NCBI GenBank assembly: GCA_015062535.1
Contig: SUUK01000001.1
Span: 319,917 to 383,916 of the forward strand
Direction: 5' to 3'
Source of the DNA: Alphaproteobacteria bacterium
Lineage (GTDB): Bacteria > Pseudomonadota > Alphaproteobacteria > RF32 > CAG-239
Length of the DNA: 64,000 nucleotides
Positions 59,191-64,000 of this stretch are shown one piece after another; within the stretch, counting starts at the first letter, position 1; every line of letters begins with the position of its first letter. The notes beneath the pieces are model-generated. The model worked only from the letters and a program-made list of their open reading frames with translations. It ran no database searches and was not told the origin of the DNA. Both the position numbers and the translations under genes were made by a program.

Positions 59191-60354
59191 TTATATAGAA
59201 ACTTCCGGATCCTTAAAATATCTATCAACAGCCTTTACCATATGCTCAGCTATTCTTTTTCTATACCAAGGTTGTCTTAATTGCTTTTCTTCAGTATAGT
59301 TAGATAAATATCCCAATTCCAACAAAACAGATGGCACATCAGGAGCTTTAAGCACAGCAAAGCCCGCAAACTTATGCGCATTATTAACCATCTTCACATT
59401 ACGTTTCACTTCATTAACAACATAAGTTGCAAACTTAGAAGACTTATTTCTACTATCATTTTGAGAAAGTGAAATCAAAACATCATTAATCTCTGGCGAA
59501 TTATCAGAGAAATCCATTCCATCAATAATATCAGCTTTATTTTCTCTTTCAGCTAAAGCTTCTGCCTCTTTGTCAGATGCAGTTTCAGAAAGAGTATAAA
59601 TAGAAAAACCTTGAGCCTTGCGGTTAACTGTACTATCAGCATGAATACTAATAAATAAATCAGCATGATGTCCTCTTGCAATTTGCACTCTTCTTCTTAA
59701 TGGAATAAATATATCAGTAGAACGTGTCAAATATACCTTATACCCTTTAGCCTCAAGCATGCGTTTCAATTCTTTCCCCATAGAAAGAGTAATATTTTTT
59801 TCATATGTTCTATAGGATCTACCAATTGCACCAGGGTCTTTACCACCATGACCAGGGTCAAGCACTACAACTTTCTTAGCTTTTACTCTAGGACCATTAT
59901 TATTAGCAGTAGAAGTTGTCACAATACCGCTACTTGTGGTATTAAGGTCAATAACCAATCTCCAATTTTTTTGATTAGCATTAGGCTCTAAAATAAATTT
60001 TTTCTTTATATTCGCATTACCATTTAGAACAAAAACGATTCGCTTACCTTTTACATTATTAAGCTCTCCAAACCTAACTTCACTAACCAATTTATTTTTC
60101 GCAATTTTAGGTTTACCTTTAAGAGTTGCATTCTTAACATCAATAACTAATCTATTAGGGTTATCCAACAAAAATGCATCATAGTCAAACTTTGAACTAC
60201 CATCAATTACAAGTCTAACACCATCTGGCTGTTGTCCTGTTCTAATATCTTTAATAACATTATTTGCTAAAGCAACATTTGTGCTAAACACAAAGCACAA
60301 AAGCATTACCCATATTTTTCTAACAATTTTATTATAAAACAAGTCCATCATCAT
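59191..60354 (-). CDS. amiC: N-acetylmuramoyl-L-alanine amidase (AmiC/AmiA type)
   Basis: A 387-residue periplasmic zinc amidase that splits septal peptidoglycan. It has a signal peptide (residues about 10-30, ending NVALA), an AMIN domain (about 35-140) and an Amidase_3 domain starting VVLDPGHGGKDPGA, with zinc ligands in DPGHGG, a following Glu, and SIHADS, and the late LELGYLSN Glu. RRRVQIARGHHADLFISIHA is typical. The start is within a run of three ATG codons. Confidence 0.92.
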   Translation of the reverse strand: MMMDLFYNKIVRKIWVMLLCFVFSTNVALANNVIKDIRTGQQPDGVRLVIDGSSKFDYDAFLLDNPNRLVIDVKNATLKGKPKIAKNKLVSEVRFGELNNVKGKRIVFVLNGNANIKKKFILEPNANQKNWRLVIDLNTTSSGIVTTSTANNNGPRVKAKKVVVLDPGHGGKDPGAIGRSYRTYEKNITLSMGKELKRMLEAKGYKVYLTRSTDIFIPLRRRVQIARGHHADLFISIHADSTVNRKAQGFSIYTLSETASDKEAEALAERENKADIIDGMDFSDNSPEINDVLISLSQNDSRNKSSKFATYVVNEVKRNVKMVNNAHKFAGFAVLKAPDVPSVLLELGYLSNYTEEKQLRQPWYRKRIAEHMVKAVDRYFKDPEVSI

Positions 60355-60519
60355 AATGTTATAATTAACCTTATACTTTAACGCTTACAACATATTTAAT
60401 AAACTAACTCACAATTTCTTAAAAACCATTTAAAAGCTTTATCAATAATTAGTTTTATATTTTAACTTTTTTTTCATTTAATTATTTTAAAATACAAAAA
60501 AAACAAAAGGAGATACATC

Positions 60520-60864
60520 ATGTCATTTAGTAAAAAAATGGGAAAAATTGCTGAAAAAATGTTAGATTTAACAAATACAGCAGTAAAAAAACTCGAAGAC
60601 TACGGCGCAAAATCTGCCAAAGAAAATCAAAATGAAAATGCCAAAAAATTAGAAGAAGCAATGAAAAAGCTATCTCAAAAAATCGAAACAAATAAAGAAG
60701 CATATATCACAGCCGTAGAAAAAAATGCAACCGAACTTGAAGGTGCAATAAAAGACTTTTGTAAAGATATAAAAACAAGAACTACAACTGCTCAAGAAAA
60801 AGCCAATAAAGACACGCAAGAAGAAAAAGCTGATAAAAAATCATCTAAAAAAACAAAAAAATAA
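60520..60864 (+). CDS. small helical Lys/Glu-rich protein, phasin-like in character
   Basis: A 114-residue, highly charged protein with one long amphipathic helical region (MLDLTNTAVKKLEDYGAKSA, then LEEAMKKLSQKIETNKEAYI) and a lysine-rich tail KADKKSSKKTKK. There is no signal peptide. The composition recalls phasins, apolipoprotein-like helices or nucleoid proteins with basic tails, but no family-specific motif is visible. AAAGGAG precedes the ATG; a terminator follows. Confidence 0.6.
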   Translation: MSFSKKMGKIAEKMLDLTNTAVKKLEDYGAKSAKENQNENAKKLEEAMKKLSQKIETNKEAYITAVEKNATELEGAIKDFCKDIKTRTTTAQEKANKDTQEEKADKKSSKKTKK

Positions 60865-60870
60865 TACCAT

Positions 60871-60900
60871 AAAGCCCCATTCTCATGGGGCTTTAATTTA
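60871..60900. terminator. intrinsic terminator after the small helical protein gene
   Basis: AAAGCCCCAT and ATGGGGCTTT form a 10-bp stem with a T-rich flank; shared with the convergent pepF gene. Confidence 0.85.
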
Positions 60901-60911
60901 ACAATAAACTT

Positions 60912-62672
60912 TTAAATAAGTTTTTCTAATTCATCAATATAATATCCGATAAGATTTAAACCACCCTGCCAAAAATCTTTATCTTTTGGATTTAACCCAA
61001 ATGGTTTAAATATATCATCATAGCTACCAATTGCTGTCTTAGATAATAATTCCAAATATTTATCTTCAAAATTATCAACCTTATCTTGCATTTTAAGCCA
61101 ATATAAAGAATTTACCACACAATCAGCAAAAGAATATGCATATACATAAAATGGCAAGAAAAAGAAGTGACCAATAGAACCCCATAAATAATCAACACTA
61201 TCATCAATTACAACATCAGGTCCTAAGCTTTCTTTCATCTCTTCTACCCAAATTTCAGACAATCTCTCAGCAGAAACCTCACCTTGTTTTCTCTCATCAT
61301 GCGCCCTTTTTTCAAAAAAGTGAAAAGCGATCTGACGAATAGCCGTATTAATCATATCATTAATCTTCATAACAAGTAGAGATATTTTCTCATCATTTGT
61401 TTTAGCTTTCTTTAGCATTGATTGAAAAACAAGCATTTCACCAAACACACTAGCAACCTCTTCAGTTGTCATGCGAGAACGTTCATTAAGCACACCATTT
61501 TTTCTTCTTAACTGATGATGGCAACCATGTCCCAATTCATGAGCCAAGGTTAAAACATCTCTTTTTTGCCCAACATAATTAAGCATCAAGAAAGGATGTC
61601 CTTCAACAAGAGGAGAAGAACAAAATGCACCACTTCTCTTTCCTTTTTTAGGTGCAACATCAATCCAGTCATTTTCAAAAAAGTCTTTTGCCACATTATA
61701 AAGTTTAGGAGAAAACTCCTTATAAGCATCTAAAACAATCTTAACACTATCTTTCCACTTATATTCTTTATCATCTTCAATATTAAGAGGAGCATTTCTA
61801 TCCCAATAATGGATTTTCTTTTTTCCCATAAGTTTTGCTTTAATTTTATAAAATCTCCAAGCAATATTCTTATAGTTATCTCTAACTGTATTTGCTAAAC
61901 ACTCAACAGTTTCATCACTAACTTCTTCAGCAAGATTCCTGGAGCTCATAGGAAGTTTAAAGCCTCTCTTATCATCATCAATTGCTTTGTCTTTCATAAT
62001 CATATTATAGCAATAAGAAATCATAAAAGCATTTTCTTTTACAACTCTATTTACTTCCCTACCTGCTTTATGCCTTATTTTTTCATCTTTAGAAGTACAA
62101 AGTTTAGAAATTTCAGCATCATTATATTTTTTACCATCAACTTCATATTCAAGTCTTGCCATACTTTCTTCATAAAATCTAACCCAAGCAGAACCAGAAG
62201 TAATATCTTTTTGCAATAAAATTTGCTCAACTTCTTCAGAAAGTTCATATTTTTTATATTTTTTAACTCTATTCAAATAAGGTGCATATTTAGGCAAAGC
62301 TTTAATGAGCTCATCTTGCTTTTTTGCACTTAATTTATTATATTCTAAACTCCAAAATACCAAATTTGTAGCAGCCTCGCTAATACATTCTTCAACCTTT
62401 TGATACAAAGCTGTTGCTTTTTCATTTAACATATCTGTTGTAGAATTAAGATAAGCAAAACCACCAAGCTTAGAAGAAATGTTTCTTAATTTTTCCATAC
62501 ACTTAAATGCTTCCAAAAACTCTTTTGTTTCAAGCTTTGCAACATTCCCTTTATACTTTTTATTAAACTCAACAGCCAATTTTTGATATTTTTTTATATC
62601 TTTTTCAATATTAGGGTCATCAACCCCTTTATAATATTCACTTAAATCCCACACTGGCATTTTTTTACTCAT
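60912..62672 (-). CDS. pepF: oligoendopeptidase F (M3 family)
   Basis: A 586-residue cytoplasmic zinc peptidase. The site HELGHGCHHQ (about 375-385) with the downstream Glu in MTTEEVASVFGEMLVF is the M3B signature. The N-terminal region (PVWDLSEYYKGVDDP) and the closing FYVYAYSFADCVV match PepF-type enzymes that degrade oligopeptides. AAGGAGAG precedes the ATG, which overlaps the stop of the upstream gene by 8 bases (ATGAGTAA), so the three genes 63827-60912 form one operon. Confidence 0.93.
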   Translation of the reverse strand: MSKKMPVWDLSEYYKGVDDPNIEKDIKKYQKLAVEFNKKYKGNVAKLETKEFLEAFKCMEKLRNISSKLGGFAYLNSTTDMLNEKATALYQKVEECISEAATNLVFWSLEYNKLSAKKQDELIKALPKYAPYLNRVKKYKKYELSEEVEQILLQKDITSGSAWVRFYEESMARLEYEVDGKKYNDAEISKLCTSKDEKIRHKAGREVNRVVKENAFMISYCYNMIMKDKAIDDDKRGFKLPMSSRNLAEEVSDETVECLANTVRDNYKNIAWRFYKIKAKLMGKKKIHYWDRNAPLNIEDDKEYKWKDSVKIVLDAYKEFSPKLYNVAKDFFENDWIDVAPKKGKRSGAFCSSPLVEGHPFLMLNYVGQKRDVLTLAHELGHGCHHQLRRKNGVLNERSRMTTEEVASVFGEMLVFQSMLKKAKTNDEKISLLVMKINDMINTAIRQIAFHFFEKRAHDERKQGEVSAERLSEIWVEEMKESLGPDVVIDDSVDYLWGSIGHFFFLPFYVYAYSFADCVVNSLYWLKMQDKVDNFEDKYLELLSKTAIGSYDDIFKPFGLNPKDKDFWQGGLNLIGYYIDELEKLI

Positions 62673-63099
62673 CTATACTCTCCTTAATAGAAAAATCAAA
62701 AACTCTACCTTCTTCATCATTAAGCTTATTTGCTTTTAATAAATCTTCACTAATTGGCTCTACGTCTTCATCTTCAAATTCAGTAAAATCAACTTGTTCA
62801 AACAAATAATTCTCCCAAGGTGTTTTTTGCTCTCCTTTACTCCACAAAGAAAGCCCCTCAAACATAACGCCGACATAACAAACATAGCTTTCAACAATAG
62901 CTTGAACAACACCCAAAATATCTTTTTTTGCACTATAAACACTTAGCTCATTTGCCATACCATAAGTACAAACAGAAAAACCTTTCATTTCTTTATCATT
63001 ATGTGGTGCAATAGATACAACAAGCACCACACCCAACACAAACAAAGAAAAAACTGAAAGTATACAACCAAACCAGTATTTTTTTATAAATTCTACCAA
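62665..63099 (-). CDS. hypothetical single-span membrane protein
   Basis: A 144-residue protein with one membrane segment (FGCILSVFSLFVLGVVLVVS, about 10-29) and an acidic C-terminal part (FTEFEDEDVEPISEDLLKAN). The start is TTG at 63099, overlapping the stop of the uridylyltransferase gene (TTGGTAG), and its own stop overlaps pepF. This tight coupling implies a shared transcript; function unknown. It is not the missing acetyltransferase half of GlmU, since it has no hexapeptide repeats. Confidence 0.6.
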   Translation of the reverse strand: MVEFIKKYWFGCILSVFSLFVLGVVLVVSIAPHNDKEMKGFSVCTYGMANELSVYSAKKDILGVVQAIVESYVCYVGVMFEGLSLWSKGEQKTPWENYLFEQVDFTEFEDEDVEPISEDLLKANKLNDEEGRVFDFSIKESIDE

Positions 63100-63827
63100 T
63101 TTTTTATATCCTCATAAAATTTTTCAAGCATTTCTAATTCTTCTCTAGTATTAGCACTTGCTACTTCCTTATAGTTACCTTCAATTGCTGTACACTTAAG
63201 CCCCATATTTCTAGCAACTTCAACAGCATCAGTTAGATAATACTCTTTAGCTGCATTCTGATTGCCGATTCTATCTAAAATATCAAACAAATATTTTCCA
63301 TCAAATCCCATGCATCCAGAATTACAAAAACCAATACTTTTTTCTTCATCTGTTGCATCCTTAAATTCTACAATAGATTTAAGCTCATCACCCTCCATTT
63401 TCAAGCGACCATACCTTGCAGGATCTTCCGGTCTAAAACCAAGCACAACAACACTAAATCCCTTTTCAATCATATTAACAGTATTTAAAAAAGTTTTCTT
63501 TGTTATAAGAGGAGTATCGCCAAAAATCACAAGCACAGGCCCATCAAATTTGCCTAAAGCATCTTTTGCACATTTAACCGCATGTCCTGTTCCTAATTGT
63601 TCTTCTTGAACTGCAGTTTTATATGGTTTTACTTCATTTTTTACAAGCTCACCATCTTTAGAAATAATAGTAACAATTTCTGTTAACCCCATATCTTCCA
63701 AAGTATTAATAATATGCTTAATCATAGGCTTTTTATGAACTTCCATCATAACTTTTGGAAGGTCAGATTTCATTCTTGTACCTTTACCTGCCCCTAAAAT
63801 AATCGCCGCAATATTCTTGTTTTCCAT
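63093..63827 (-). CDS. stand-alone GlmU-type N-acetylglucosamine-1-phosphate uridylyltransferase
   Basis: A 244-residue nucleotidyltransferase. The signature ILGAGKGTRMKSDLPKVM is at about 6-23 and is followed by EEQLGTGHAVKCA, VIFGDTPLI and FCNSGCMGFDG, then KEYYLTDAVEVARN, all as in the first half of GlmU. The left-handed beta-helix acetyltransferase domain is absent and not encoded next door. It would make UDP-GlcNAc from GlcNAc-1-phosphate, so acetylation must be done by another protein, or the substrate differs. I start at ATG 63827, with AGAGG upstream. Confidence 0.82.
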   Translation of the reverse strand: MENKNIAAIILGAGKGTRMKSDLPKVMMEVHKKPMIKHIINTLEDMGLTEIVTIISKDGELVKNEVKPYKTAVQEEQLGTGHAVKCAKDALGKFDGPVLVIFGDTPLITKKTFLNTVNMIEKGFSVVVLGFRPEDPARYGRLKMEGDELKSIVEFKDATDEEKSIGFCNSGCMGFDGKYLFDILDRIGNQNAAKEYYLTDAVEVARNMGLKCTAIEGNYKEVASANTREELEMLEKFYEDIKNW

Positions 63828-63929
63828 AGTTATCCTCTTAATCAAATTAAATTCTTGTGTTTAAAACCAAATCATAATATAAACCACATATACTAAATAC
63901 TCTAATCTCGCAACCCCAAAGGAGAAGAT

Positions 63930-64000
63930 ATGAAGAAGTTTTTTATTTGTTTAGTTGCTATTTTTTTATTTTTTTCACAAACTCCAGCTTTTTCAGGCAT
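63930..64000 (+). CDS. start of an exported protein, cut by the window edge
   Basis: ATG at 63930 after AAAGGAGA opens MKKFFICLVAIFLFFSQTPA and then FSG, a standard signal peptide. The rest is outside the window. Confidence 0.6.
   Translation, partial: MKKFFICLVAIFLFFSQTPAFSG

Noticed and set aside
62665-63099. Membrane protein as the detached second half of GlmU
   Set aside because: It has a membrane helix and an acidic tail, no hexapeptide repeats.
1-64000. CRISPR array
   Set aside because: No set of regularly spaced direct repeats was seen; the only exact repeats are single pairs (5311/5496 and 30071/36543).

Overview
The window is AT-rich DNA from a Gram-negative bacterium, most likely an uncultured, low-GC alphaproteobacterium of gut type. 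The Gram-negative placement rests on LolA, RlpA, SPOR and AmiC-type proteins. The alphaproteobacterial placement rests on an MbfA-type ferritin/VIT iron transporter and an rlpA-dacA-tmk gene run. The gut habitat is an inference from the lactaldehyde reductase (fucO) and the base composition.

Layout. 0-15.3 kb is mostly host: a serum-amyloid-A-like protein, fucO, an iron transporter, a low-molecular-weight phosphatase, an acyl carrier protein with an internal duplication, a CAT-anticodon tRNA beside a GC-rich structured island, a U32-family protein, rpoD, and two paralogous repeat proteins flanking a membrane glycosyltransferase. 15.3-50 kb holds a nearly complete set of T7-like (podovirus) virion genes, all on the minus strand: nozzle (split in two), two putative fibres, small and large terminase, portal, two lysins, a Bbp19-like protein, scaffold, capsid, decoration protein, tail tubular protein A, and gp13-, gp14-, gp15- and gp16-like internal proteins. 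An SGNH hydrolase and a GH24 lysozyme follow. I see no integrase, repressor, polymerase, primase or other replication gene. The set is interrupted by host genes (malQ, a maltokinase-like gene, tRNA-Glu) and by a 10 kb stretch of small exported-protein genes and broken lysin pieces. 50-64 kb is host again: a GtrII-type glucosyltransferase, tmk, dacA, rlpA, holB, lolA, amiC, pepF and a GlmU-like uridylyltransferase.

How it may work (inference). The virion genes look like a domesticated podovirus, a candidate gene transfer agent or podovirus-derived particle. Two promoters 21 kb apart share sequence and are each followed by two or three intrinsic terminators before the first gene. Further terminators sit 10-45 bases upstream of most later gene blocks, so the particle genes should be expressed only when terminators are read through. 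The two lysins share about 180 N-terminal residues but carry unrelated catalytic ends (VgrG3-like and GH108). Each lies next to a small exported protein, and relics of further lysin and partner genes lie between them. This is the arrangement of polymorphic toxin and immunity loci, here inside a virion cluster.
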